A stretch of 36,383 bases of DNA. It comes from JAVHQB01 sp049299915 (lineage in GTDB: Bacteria > Patescibacteriota > Minisyncoccia > UBA6257 > JAVHQB01). Both the position numbers and the translations under genes were made by a program. Under the pieces are notes generated by a model, which saw nothing but the letters and a program-made list of their open reading frames with translations, searched no databases and was not told where the DNA came from. This document shows, piece by piece, positions 1 to 7,392 of this stretch. The first letter of the stretch is position 1. The number at the start of each line of letters is the position of its first letter. The stretch spans positions 1 to 36,383 of the forward strand of contig JBAQYG010000041.1 of assembly GCA_049299915.1 (NCBI GenBank), read 5' to 3'.

Positions 1-540
1 AGTGGAACCTGCGTTTGTACTCCTAATTGTTCTGGTAAATCGTGTGGTAGCGATGGTTGCGGCGGATCTTGTGGAACATGCCCATCACCAACTTCTTGTA
101 CTTATGCGGGTTGCGCGGGTAGTTATAATACTTATTCTTGCAATGCAAGCGGTGGTTGCGATATTACCCAACTTGCTTGTAACAAATCTGCTGGCACTTC
201 TTGCGGTACGCCAACCTATAGTAATTGTGGCGGGTGTATTTTAAATGGCGGATGTTCTGGCTATAAAATATGTGATTATACTACTTATTCTTGTAATGGT
301 TCTGGATCTTGCGTTTCGGCAACTGATACAGGTGGTGGAGAGCTAACTTGTACGGCTACCAATGGTGCTCCTTGTGATACTACATATTCTGGCTGGGGAT
401 CCTGTAGCAGTGCAGTTTCATGCGGAGCATATCCTTGGAAGCATTATAGAACAGTTTATAGTTGGACCTGTAGTGGTGGGAGTTGTGTCCAGTCTGGTAC
501 ATGTACTAATTGTGAAAATGAATGTTGTGGGCAAGAATAA
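1..540 (+). CDS. Secreted cysteine-rich repeat protein, C-terminal part (5' end outside window)
   Basis: Frame 1 is open from the first base to TAA at 538-540 with no start inside the window, so only the last 179 residues are seen. Twenty-nine are cysteines (about 16%). The piece opens with a CxPNCSGKSCGSDGCGGSCGTC-type module, similar to cysteine repeats known from extracellular proteins of myxobacteria and other bacteria. It continues with loose units of the form YSC-N-x-SG-x-C. There is no C-terminal membrane segment or sorting signal. Such cysteine density makes sense only for an exported, disulfide-bonded protein, but the signal peptide lies outside the window. The opening module recurs in the protein at 20581-22080. 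A hairpin terminator follows directly and pilM/N starts 115 bases later. The reading is supported by regular cysteine spacing, which competing frames lack. Exact function unknown. Confidence 0.85.
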   Translation, partial: SGTCVCTPNCSGKSCGSDGCGGSCGTCPSPTSCTYAGCAGSYNTYSCNASGGCDITQLACNKSAGTSCGTPTYSNCGGCILNGGCSGYKICDYTTYSCNGSGSCVSATDTGGGELTCTATNGAPCDTTYSGWGSCSSAVSCGAYPWKHYRTVYSWTCSGGSCVQSGTCTNCENECCGQE

Positions 541-548
541 TTAGAAAT

Positions 549-580
549 AAAATATCTCACTTTAAATAGTGGGGTATTTT
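549..580 (+). terminator. Intrinsic terminator after the cysteine-rich gene
   Basis: A 13-bp stem (549-561 with 568-580, G-U pairs included) closes a 6-base loop and its 3' arm ends in a T run. It lies 8 bases after the stop codon. Confidence 0.75.
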
Positions 581-589
581 TGTTATTAT
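581..589 (+). promoter_or_regulatory. Extended -10 promoter for pilM/N
   Basis: TG-T-TATTAT (TG 581-582, hexamer 584-589) directly abuts the preceding terminator and gives a leader of roughly 58 bases before the ATG at 655. No convincing -35 is seen. The same TGnTAtAnT layout recurs before many genes in the window. Confidence 0.5.
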
Positions 590-654
590 ATAGAGACGTG
601 TTAAAAACCAATACGACTTATTAAAATTAAGGAGTAGTTTATTCTTTAAATGTA

Positions 655-2172
655 ATGAATCTTGATAAATTCAAAGCAGTTCTGCTTCCGAAAGAAGAAA
701 TAGTGGGTATAGAAATTACTGATACTTGTGTTAAAGTATTGGGTTTTAGTGGCGATACCAGTAAAATTTGGGTTGATTTTAAAGTGGATTTACCAGTTGG
801 AAGCGTTATCGGAGGTAATTTGATAAAACCAGAAATTTTAAATACTGTTCTAAAAAAGATTAGACACGATTATTTTAAAAAAAGGAAAGAAAAAGTTTAT
901 GCGATTCTTACCCTAAATACCAATCTTTTCTACACCAATGTTCTAAGTTTACCCAATGTGTCCTCGGAAAGAGAATTAAAAGAAGCGATAGAATTGAATA
1001 CTAGCTTAGTTTCTCCGATAAAATTCGAGGATGCATATTTTGATTCTGAAGATTGGACTCAGCCAGGAGAAGCAAACAAAAGAATATTTATTACCTTAGT
1101 ACCCAAAGCTAAAATTGATCCCTATCTTAAATGTTTTAGCGAAGATGGGTTTGAATTATTGGCCCTTGAATTTGGTTTGTTGAGTTTTAATCGATTAATC
1201 TGTACCTATACCGAACAGGGTAGTAATAATTTTCTGGTCTTGAACTTTAGGCCCGATGGACTGAATATGGCTATAGGATCTAAAGACGGTTCATTGCTTT
1301 TACCTACCTCTGAATCTTGGGATGATATGCTGAAAGATTTAGGAGCTAAAAGCATATCTATAGAAACCCTTAAAAAATATATAGGGTTAGAGGTGCCTAA
1401 ATTGATCTCTTTTTTGGCGAGTCATTATAATCAGGCCATAGAAGGATTCCATGTGATAAGTAATAATCAGGTATTTAACGAACAAATTTCTCAATTCTTA
1501 ATAAACGATTTTGCCTTTAAACCTCTTAGGTTAATTTTACCAACTAATTTATCAGCTAGAAATACTGATGATTATACTGTAATAGGTTCAGCTTTAAGAG
1601 GGCTTATCAGCCGTGAAAGCGATGCCATGGTGAGCCTTATGCCTATTGGAACAGAACAGAAATATAAAGAGACAAGAAATTATAATTACATATCATTTTG
1701 GGCCAAATCAATCAGTATCGTTATTGCATTTATGGTAGTTGTTTTTATTGGGGTAGATTTTGGTCTTTTTAAGCCTACCCTAAAAAATATAGAAAATAAT
1801 AACCTGAATCTTACTATAAGTACTGATCAAAATCAGGAAGCAACTCTTCTAAAAAAAGAAGCAGCCGATTTCAATCAAACATTGGATTTAATGATAGGAT
1901 TAAATCAGAAAAGATATAACTGGCAGCAGGTTTTAACTGATTTAAGCGTGGATCCACAAGTGATTATAGAAAGTATAAAGATGATAAATTTAGAAAGTGA
2001 AAAGAAAATTACAGCTACTTTTAAAACTACTAGTAGAGAGAAGGCAATTTCTTTTAAAGATAGCGTTAAACAAATGGCTATTGTAGGTAGTGTAGAAATG
2101 CCAGCTAAATTATTTACCGAAGAGCCAGACAAACAATCAGTCCATTTTGATTTGGTGATAGGATTGAAATAG
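655..2172 (+). CDS. Type IV pilus assembly protein, PilM-PilN fusion
   Basis: A 505-residue protein. Residues 1 to about 320 read as a PilM-like, actin-fold cytoplasmic ATPase domain (opening IVGIEITDTCVKVLGF, as in PilM 'xGIDIGxxxIKxxxL'). The segment MVSLMP at 325-330 is the INLLP-like motif of PilN, which binds PilM. It is followed by one membrane helix at about 351-372 and a PilN-like periplasmic C-terminus. PilM and PilN are separate adjacent genes in most bacteria, so one chain appears to combine both. PilM/N/O form the inner-membrane alignment complex of type IV pili. The PilO-like partner lies apart at 13641. ATG 655 is the first start in frame; an AAGGAG at 629-634 is about 20 bases upstream, too far to be a good ribosome site. 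Family assignment is good, the fusion boundary is approximate. Confidence 0.8.
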   Translation: MNLDKFKAVLLPKEEIVGIEITDTCVKVLGFSGDTSKIWVDFKVDLPVGSVIGGNLIKPEILNTVLKKIRHDYFKKRKEKVYAILTLNTNLFYTNVLSLPNVSSERELKEAIELNTSLVSPIKFEDAYFDSEDWTQPGEANKRIFITLVPKAKIDPYLKCFSEDGFELLALEFGLLSFNRLICTYTEQGSNNFLVLNFRPDGLNMAIGSKDGSLLLPTSESWDDMLKDLGAKSISIETLKKYIGLEVPKLISFLASHYNQAIEGFHVISNNQVFNEQISQFLINDFAFKPLRLILPTNLSARNTDDYTVIGSALRGLISRESDAMVSLMPIGTEQKYKETRNYNYISFWAKSISIVIAFMVVVFIGVDFGLFKPTLKNIENNNLNLTISTDQNQEATLLKKEAADFNQTLDLMIGLNQKRYNWQQVLTDLSVDPQVIIESIKMINLESEKKITATFKTTSREKAISFKDSVKQMAIVGSVEMPAKLFTEEPDKQSVHFDLVIGLK

Positions 2173-2215
2173 AGAATAACGTAAATTAAAGTATTAAAAA
2201 CGAAAAATAATTAAT

Positions 2216-3472
2216 ATGAAAGCTTTTCTGAAGCAAATAGTTAAAGTAGTAAAAAAAGATGACCCAGAATTAGCTAAGCTCATAGAGCAGGAGATTTTGA
2301 GACAAGAAAAAACAATAAATCTTATTCCTTCTGAAAATGTTGTTCCTCTTTCAATGCTTGGGGCAATTGCTACTCCCTTAATGAATAAATATTCTGAGGG
2401 CTATCCAGAAAAAAGATATTATCCAGGGAATGTTTATAATGATCAAATAGAACTATTGGCCCAGAAAAGAGCCAAGAAACTTTTTAATTTAAAAGACGAT
2501 TGGGGAGTAAACGTCCAATCTTATTCTGGATCTCCGGCCAATATGGCAGTTTATTTTGGTCTTTTAAAACCAGGAGAGACAGTTATGGGCATGAACTTGG
2601 CTGCCGGGGGACATTTAACTCACGGTCATAAAGTGAATTTTTCTGGTAAGTTTTATAACTCGGTACAATACGGAGTGAATGAGAAAACTGGTTTAATTGA
2701 TTATGATGCTCTAGAAAAATTAGCTATGAAATATAAACCAAGACTTATTATTTCTGGTTATACTGCTTATCCAAGAAAAATAGATTTTAAAAAAATAAAT
2801 CAGATTGCTAAAAAAGTTGGTGCTTATCATTTAGCTGATATCTCTCATATAGCTGGATTAGTAGCTGCTGGTGTGCATCCGAGCCCTTTTAAAGATTCAG
2901 ATGTGGTTATGATGACCACTCATAAAACCTTAAGAGGTCCTCGCGGGGCAGTAATTTTTGCTAAAGCAGAATTGATGGCACAGATAGACAAAGCAGTTTT
3001 TCCAGGTCTTCAAGGTGGCCCACACAATAATATTACTGCCGCAAAGGCCCTAGCTTTTTACTTAGATAAAAAACCTGGTTTTACGAGCTATTCTAAACAG
3101 ATCATTAAAAATGCTAAAACTTTAGCAGACGAATTAAAGAAAAATGGCTTTACATTACTGACAGGGGGAACAGATAATCACCTGATGCTTATAGATCTTA
3201 GGCCATTAGGATTGGAAGGAAAAGAGGCAGAAAAGATTTTAGAAAATGCAGGTATTTTAGCTAACCGTAACTCTCTCCCAGCAGATTTAAAACCTTTTAA
3301 TCCCTCAGGGATAAGGTTGGGAACACCAGCTATTACTTCAAGAGGTTTTAAAGAAAAAGAAATGAAGCAAATAGCTACGTGGTTTAAACAGCTTTTAATT
3401 GAAAAACAGAATCCTGGTAAGATCGAGAAAGAAGTAATTAGATTATGTAAAAAGTTTCCTTTACCATACTAA
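2216..3472 (+). CDS. glyA: Serine hydroxymethyltransferase
   Basis: PLP-dependent enzyme converting serine and tetrahydrofolate to glycine and 5,10-methylene-THF. At 418 residues it has the normal bacterial length. Visible family motifs: INLIPSENV (35-43), YSEGYPEKRYYPGN (59-72) that binds substrate, HLADISHIAG (205-214), and the PLP lysine in TTHKTLRGPRG with K237 as the Schiff-base residue. It lacks a Shine-Dalgarno sequence. Only three bases separate its stop from the ATG of the RNase J-like gene, so the two are cotranscribed, and folD follows. GlyA and FolD together make a compact one-carbon unit that supplies methylene- and formyl-THF. Confidence 0.97.
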   Translation: MKAFLKQIVKVVKKDDPELAKLIEQEILRQEKTINLIPSENVVPLSMLGAIATPLMNKYSEGYPEKRYYPGNVYNDQIELLAQKRAKKLFNLKDDWGVNVQSYSGSPANMAVYFGLLKPGETVMGMNLAAGGHLTHGHKVNFSGKFYNSVQYGVNEKTGLIDYDALEKLAMKYKPRLIISGYTAYPRKIDFKKINQIAKKVGAYHLADISHIAGLVAAGVHPSPFKDSDVVMMTTHKTLRGPRGAVIFAKAELMAQIDKAVFPGLQGGPHNNITAAKALAFYLDKKPGFTSYSKQIIKNAKTLADELKKNGFTLLTGGTDNHLMLIDLRPLGLEGKEAEKILENAGILANRNSLPADLKPFNPSGIRLGTPAITSRGFKEKEMKQIATWFKQLLIEKQNPGKIEKEVIRLCKKFPLPY

Positions 3473-3475
3473 TTA

Positions 3476-4879
3476 ATGAAATTAACCTTTCACGGTGGAG
3501 TAAATGAAATTGGGGGGAATAAAATTCTAGTAGAAGACAAGGATACTAGAATATTTTTAGATTTCGGGAAAAGTTACAAGGAAGCGGGTAAATATTTCGA
3601 AGAATTCTTACAACCACGTGCTTATCATGGTATTCATGATTTTCTCTCTTTAGGATTAATTCCTAAAATGGAAGGTATTTACAGGGCCGATTTTCTTAAT
3701 ATTTTAAAAGAAGAAAATAATTTACCTTTTGTTATTCACAAAAATCCCTCAGTAGATGGGTTGCTTTTGTCTCATGGACATATGGATCATACAGCTGATA
3801 TTTCTTTTTTGGATGAAAGAATTCCTGTTTATACTTCAGGAGAAACGAAATCGGTAGTAGAAGCCTTTTCGGTAGTAAGACCGGCTAATCTTGAAAATGA
3901 AATAGTAGGATTTAGAACAAGGGGATTAGGTCATAAAAATGCCACAATTAAACAAAGAGATATTAGGGCCGTAATGCCTGGTCACAGTTTTAAAATAAAA
4001 GACTTGGAGATTACTCCTTATGCCGTAGACCATTCTGTGCCTGGGGCAATGATGTTTTTAATTAAAACCAGTGCAGGTAATTTATTATATTCGGGCGATT
4101 TTAGACTCTATGGTGATAAGGAAGAATTAGTTCGAGAAAGTCTCAAAGAAATTGCCAAAGAAGGCGTAGATATTTTCTTATGCGAAGGCACAAGGATCAA
4201 ATCTGAAACTAAAATAAGCGAGAAGGAAGTATACGAAGAGGCCTATGATTTGATAAAAAATGCGACTGGATTAGTAGCTACTGACTATTCTATAGCAGAT
4301 ATTAGCCGTTTCGCTACTTTAAAAAAATTAGCTACCCAAGTAAAGCGCAGTTTCGCTATACCAGCCAATAATTATTATTATCTTAATCATTTGAAGGAAA
4401 ACCAACTCTTACCTTTTGATTTAGATAATGTTTTAATTTATCATCGTTTAAAAACCGTTTACAGTGATTGGGAAAAAGAACTATTAGAAAAAAATAAAGA
4501 TATTTGTGTAGTAGGTCCAGAAGAGATAAGTAAAGCCCAAAATAGATATCTTTTAGGCTTAGGATTTTACCAGATTCAAGAATTGATAGATTTAAAACCA
4601 GAAAAAGGGAGCATGTTTTTTAGAGCTAGCACAGAACCCCATAGTGAAGAAATGGCTATTTCAGAAGAACGTTTTAATAATTGGATTCATTTGTTTGGTA
4701 TGAGCGATCCAATCAGAGCTCACGCTTCTGGTCATATTTCTGGAATAGAATTAGCCGAAGTAATGAAGATAATAAAACCGAAATTAGTAATACCCATTCA
4801 TACTGAATATCCAGAAGAATTCAATAAAATAGCTAAAAATGTTAAGCTGGTGGAGAAAGGGGTGGAATACGAATTCTAA
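3476..4879 (+). CDS. RNase J-like metallo-beta-lactamase/beta-CASP ribonuclease
   Basis: A 467-residue metallo-beta-lactamase fold protein. The metal-binding signature HGHMDH is at 100-105, SGDFRLYG follows later, and the beta-CASP motif HASGHISG lies near residue 420. The opening GGVNEIGGNKILVE matches RNase J, a 5'-3' exo/endoribonuclease for rRNA maturation and mRNA decay. Compared with classical RNase J, about 25 extra residues precede HxHxDH, with an aromatic-rich segment around 33-70, and the C-terminal dimerisation domain seems missing. It may therefore be a divergent RNase J branch rather than a true orthologue. It sits between glyA (3-base gap) and folD (44-base gap), probably in one transcript. 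The start ATG 3476 is the only sensible one. Confidence 0.85.
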   Translation: MKLTFHGGVNEIGGNKILVEDKDTRIFLDFGKSYKEAGKYFEEFLQPRAYHGIHDFLSLGLIPKMEGIYRADFLNILKEENNLPFVIHKNPSVDGLLLSHGHMDHTADISFLDERIPVYTSGETKSVVEAFSVVRPANLENEIVGFRTRGLGHKNATIKQRDIRAVMPGHSFKIKDLEITPYAVDHSVPGAMMFLIKTSAGNLLYSGDFRLYGDKEELVRESLKEIAKEGVDIFLCEGTRIKSETKISEKEVYEEAYDLIKNATGLVATDYSIADISRFATLKKLATQVKRSFAIPANNYYYLNHLKENQLLPFDLDNVLIYHRLKTVYSDWEKELLEKNKDICVVGPEEISKAQNRYLLGLGFYQIQELIDLKPEKGSMFFRASTEPHSEEMAISEERFNNWIHLFGMSDPIRAHASGHISGIELAEVMKIIKPKLVIPIHTEYPEEFNKIAKNVKLVEKGVEYEF

Positions 4880-4923
4880 CTACTACAAAAGTTGAAGCAT
4901 AAAATAAAAATACCAAGATTCTT

Positions 4924-5769
4924 ATGATTCTCATTGATGGTAAACAAATTGCCCAAGACATAGAAAATGAAACTAGAGATAAACTAGTTCCATTCAGAAA
5001 GGTCCATAAAGGTATAATAATTAAGCTCGCAGTAGTGGTTTTAGGGGACGATCAGGCTACGGCCACATTTGTAAAAAAGAAGCAAGAAATGGCGCAGCGA
5101 TTAGGAATTGGTTTTAAACTATGTCATTTATCAGAAACTATAACTAATCAGAAATTAAGGAGTTTTGTTAGTAATCTTGGGAAAACAGAATCTATAAAAG
5201 GAATTATAGTACAGCTACCATTGCCAGAGCATATTAACGCTCGCAGTATTCTCAATGCTATTCCAGAAAACAAGGACGTTGATTCCCTCTGCGAAAAAAA
5301 CTTAGGTAAACTTTATAATGGTGCGAATATTATCTTACCACCAGTAACTTCCGCCTGTGCTCATATTTTAGAAAATTTAAAGGTAGAGTTAAGGGGCAAG
5401 AATATAGTCATAATGGGAAGAGGTAATTTAGTCGGAAAACCCACAACCGTTTGGGCAATCAATCAAGGAGCGACAGTTAGTATCCTCAATAGTAAAACGA
5501 TAGATGCAGATTATTATTTAAAACAAGCGGACATTATTATCACTGGAGTGGGCGAACCAGATTTAATAACTGCCAAGAACGTTAAAAAAGATGTCATTAT
5601 TCTAGACGCCTCTTACGCTTATAAAAACAATAAACCCTGCGGAGATTGTGATTTTTTAAGTTTAGAAAAAATAGATGGTTATCTTACCCCTGTACCCGGA
5701 GGGATAGGCCCCATAACAGTAGCCATGATTTATTCTAATTTGTTGAAATTAATAGAAAATAAAAGGTGA
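4924..5769 (+). CDS. folD: Bifunctional methylenetetrahydrofolate dehydrogenase/cyclohydrolase
   Basis: Converts methylene-THF to formyl-THF, using the methylene-THF made by GlyA. At 281 residues it has the usual length. Visible motifs: GIIVQLPLP (substrate binding), ENKDVDSL, the Rossmann segment IVIMGRGNLVGKPTT and the family signature TPVPGGIGPITVAM. The catalytic lysine is kept in TFVKKKQEMA (K53 by alignment to E. coli K54), but the usual tyrosine four residues before it is phenylalanine (F49). The cofactor loop reads GRGN instead of GRSxxVG. The DVG found before the C-terminal part is DAS. These changes suggest a diverged enzyme; activity is inferred. It is the only gene here that stops with TGA. 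Confidence 0.95.
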   Translation: MILIDGKQIAQDIENETRDKLVPFRKVHKGIIIKLAVVVLGDDQATATFVKKKQEMAQRLGIGFKLCHLSETITNQKLRSFVSNLGKTESIKGIIVQLPLPEHINARSILNAIPENKDVDSLCEKNLGKLYNGANIILPPVTSACAHILENLKVELRGKNIVIMGRGNLVGKPTTVWAINQGATVSILNSKTIDADYYLKQADIIITGVGEPDLITAKNVKKDVIILDASYAYKNNKPCGDCDFLSLEKIDGYLTPVPGGIGPITVAMIYSNLLKLIENKR

Positions 5770-5771
5770 TT

Positions 5772-5800
5772 TTGACAGAGAAGAGTCCTTAAGTTATATT
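5772..5800 (+). promoter_or_regulatory. Consensus promoter of tRNA-Leu
   Basis: TTGACA (5772-5777), 17-base spacer, TATATT (5795-5800); the tRNA begins 15 bases further on. The same hexamers and spacing occur before the 23S gene, which marks a strong stable-RNA promoter type. Confidence 0.85.
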
Positions 5801-5815
5801 ACTAAGAGCAATTTA

Positions 5816-5897
5816 GCCAAAGTGATGAAATTGGTAAACATGCACGACTCAAAATCGTGTGCCTTACGGCCTGAGGGTTCGAGTCCCTCCTTTGGCA
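5816..5897 (+). tRNA. tRNA-Leu (anticodon CAA)
   Basis: Acceptor stem GCCAAAG (5816-5822) pairs with CTTTGGC (5890-5896), discriminator A at 5897. The anticodon arm is CACGA-CTCAAAA-TCGTG with anticodon CAA at 5850-5852, reading UUG. There is a long class II variable arm, typical of leucine, and a T arm GAGGG-TTCGAGT-CCCTC. No intron interrupts it. The genome does not encode CCA: the next bases are CAA, unlike the tRNA-Ile and tRNA-Ala in this window, so a CCA-adding enzyme is needed. An open LAGLIDADG frame overlaps the whole gene in the same direction. Confidence 0.97.
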
Positions 5898-6484
5898 CAA
5901 ATGTTTCATATAAACAATCCCTGGCCTATATTATAGGAATTGCTATTGGTGATGGCAATTTATCTAATCCAAATAAAAGAGCCGTTAGACTGCGAGTATC
6001 TTGTGATGAAAAATATCCATTGATTATTCAAGAAATTATTCACGAAATTCATGTAGTATTACCAAAAAACAAGATTTCATTAATAAAAAGAAAGTCTCAC
6101 TGTATAGATGTTAGCTGCTATAGTAACCAGTGGGAAGGTTTATTAGGTTGGCTGGCAAATGGTGGTCCGAAATCTCAACAGAATATTCGTGTTCCTCAAT
6201 GGATTAAAAACAATTCCAAATATGCCAAGAAGTGTCTCAAGGGTCTCATAGAAACAGATGGATCCATATATTATGACAGAGGGTATTTAATGGTTAATTT
6301 TACCAATATTATTCCTCAAATTATTTTAGATTTTACAGATATGTTGGACATTTTGGGATATAACAACCATGTTTATCTAAGAAGGGATGGAAATAACAAT
6401 AAAAAAGTAGTTAGAGTATCCTCTGATGCTCAAAAGTTAGTCAGATCCTTGGCAATTATAAGTAAAAATCCAGTTAAAAATTAG
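5822..6484 (+). CDS. LAGLIDADG homing endonuclease-like protein, frame overlapping tRNA-Leu
   Basis: The frame has two LAGLIDADG helices, LAYIIGIAIGDG (34-45, acidic D44) and CLKGLIETDGSIYY (138-151, acidic D146), each with the metal-binding aspartate. About 195 residues lie past the tRNA, the size of a compact two-motif homing endonuclease. These enzymes cut long asymmetric DNA sites and spread their own gene. All canonical starts before motif 1 (GTG 5822, ATG 5825, ATG 5840) lie inside the tRNA; the next in-frame ATG comes after both motifs. A rare start such as CTG 5921 cannot be excluded. The tRNA promoter and a terminator at 6518-6540 would give one tRNA-mRNA transcript. Endonuclease identity is good; the true start and activity are unknown. 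It could also be a degenerating element. Confidence 0.75.
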   Translation: MMKLVNMHDSKSCALRPEGSSPSFGTNVSYKQSLAYIIGIAIGDGNLSNPNKRAVRLRVSCDEKYPLIIQEIIHEIHVVLPKNKISLIKRKSHCIDVSCYSNQWEGLLGWLANGGPKSQQNIRVPQWIKNNSKYAKKCLKGLIETDGSIYYDRGYLMVNFTNIIPQIILDFTDMLDILGYNNHVYLRRDGNNNKKVVRVSSDAQKLVRSLAIISKNPVKN

Positions 6485-6517
6485 AGCATTAAAGGCTAAT
6501 AGTTGTGATTTAGTATG

Positions 6518-6540
6518 AACTCGCCTGGGGCGAGTTTTTA
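6518..6540 (+). terminator. Intrinsic terminator of the tRNA-Leu/LAGLIDADG unit
   Basis: Perfect 8-bp stem AACTCGCC/GGCGAGTT (6518-6525 with 6529-6536), 3-base loop, then T residues. Confidence 0.9.
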
Positions 6541-6549
6541 TGGTATAGT
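6541..6549 (+). promoter_or_regulatory. Extended -10 promoter of parAB
   Basis: TG-G-TATAGT with the hexamer at 6544-6549. It sits immediately after the terminator and predicts a start point about 16 bases before the parA ATG. Confidence 0.6.
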
Positions 6550-6571
6550 ATAAAAGTAAATTTGTTTTTAA

Positions 6572-7348
6572 ATGGCTAAAGTAGTAGCAATTTGTAATCA
6601 AAAAGGGGGAGTAGGGAAAACCACCTTAGCTATAAATTTGGGGGCTTATTTAAGTGTGCTTGGAAGAAAAGTTCTTTTAATAGATTTGGATCCTCAGGCA
6701 AATGCTTCCTCTGGTTTAGGCTTAATACCTGACGAACAAAAAAATACCAGTTATTCTTTATTATGGGATCCAGAGTCCTTAAGAAACTGTATTAAATCTA
6801 CAGGGATGCTTAGCTATGATATAATTCCCTCTAATCAAGATTTAGCAGGTGCCCAGATAGAACTTTTAAACACAGAAAAAAGAGAAGGTCACCTAAAACC
6901 AATTTTAGAACCACTGCTTAATGAATACGACTATATTTTAATAGACTTACCGCCCTCTTTAAATATTACCAATCTTAATGGTCTTATAGCTTCTGATTAT
7001 ATTTTAATTCCTGCCCAAACCCAATATTATGCACTTGAAGGACTTGCTCAGATTAAGAGATCGCTGGATTTAATCAAAGAAAATCTTGGACACGATTTAG
7101 AAATAGTAGGTGTAGTTCTTATGATGTATGATAAGCGTAATAAACTAGATCAGATGGTGGCCAAAGATATTAGACGTAATTTCTCCGGATTTGTTTTCAA
7201 TACCGAAATTCCTCGCCAAGTCCAGTTGGCTGAAGCTCCTAGTTTTGGAAAAACAATTTTTCAATATAGACCGCTTTCTGATGGTGCCCAAGCATTTAGA
7301 CAATTAGCTCAGGAATTTATTTCTCGAATAGAGAATAATGTAATCTAA
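6572..7348 (+). CDS. parA: Chromosome-partitioning ATPase ParA (Soj)
   Basis: A 258-residue ParA/MinD-family ATPase that forms nucleotide-dependent dimers on the nucleoid and moves ParB-bound origin regions apart. The deviant Walker A KGGVGKTT (11-18) carries the signature lysine. Walker A' is LLIDLDPQANAS, Walker B is YDYILIDLPPSL, and the C-terminal family motif EIPRQVQLAEAPSFGKTI is present. Length and motifs are normal for the chromosomal Soj type rather than long plasmid ParA with an N-terminal HTH. It has its own promoter 16-30 bases upstream and no Shine-Dalgarno sequence. parB follows after 44 bases. Confidence 0.96.
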   Translation: MAKVVAICNQKGGVGKTTLAINLGAYLSVLGRKVLLIDLDPQANASSGLGLIPDEQKNTSYSLLWDPESLRNCIKSTGMLSYDIIPSNQDLAGAQIELLNTEKREGHLKPILEPLLNEYDYILIDLPPSLNITNLNGLIASDYILIPAQTQYYALEGLAQIKRSLDLIKENLGHDLEIVGVVLMMYDKRNKLDQMVAKDIRRNFSGFVFNTEIPRQVQLAEAPSFGKTIFQYRPLSDGAQAFRQLAQEFISRIENNVI

Positions 7349-7392
7349 TTCCCAATTTTTCATTTAAAATTTAGTTTTTAAAATATATAGAA

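Noticed and set aside
2..544. Two ORFs with ATG starts at 2-244 and 362-544
   Set aside because: They are shadows in the second frame. Frame 1 is open over 1-540 with regular cysteines and is the real gene.
5901..5917. parS-like palindrome TGTTT-CATAT-AAACA near parAB
   Set aside because: One base too short and lacks the central CACGTG of the parS consensus; likely chance in AT-rich DNA.
5816..6484. Group I intron or tRNA intron in tRNA-Leu
   Set aside because: The tRNA cloverleaf is complete and continuous; no split exon or copy of the tRNA 3' end is found after the endonuclease frame.
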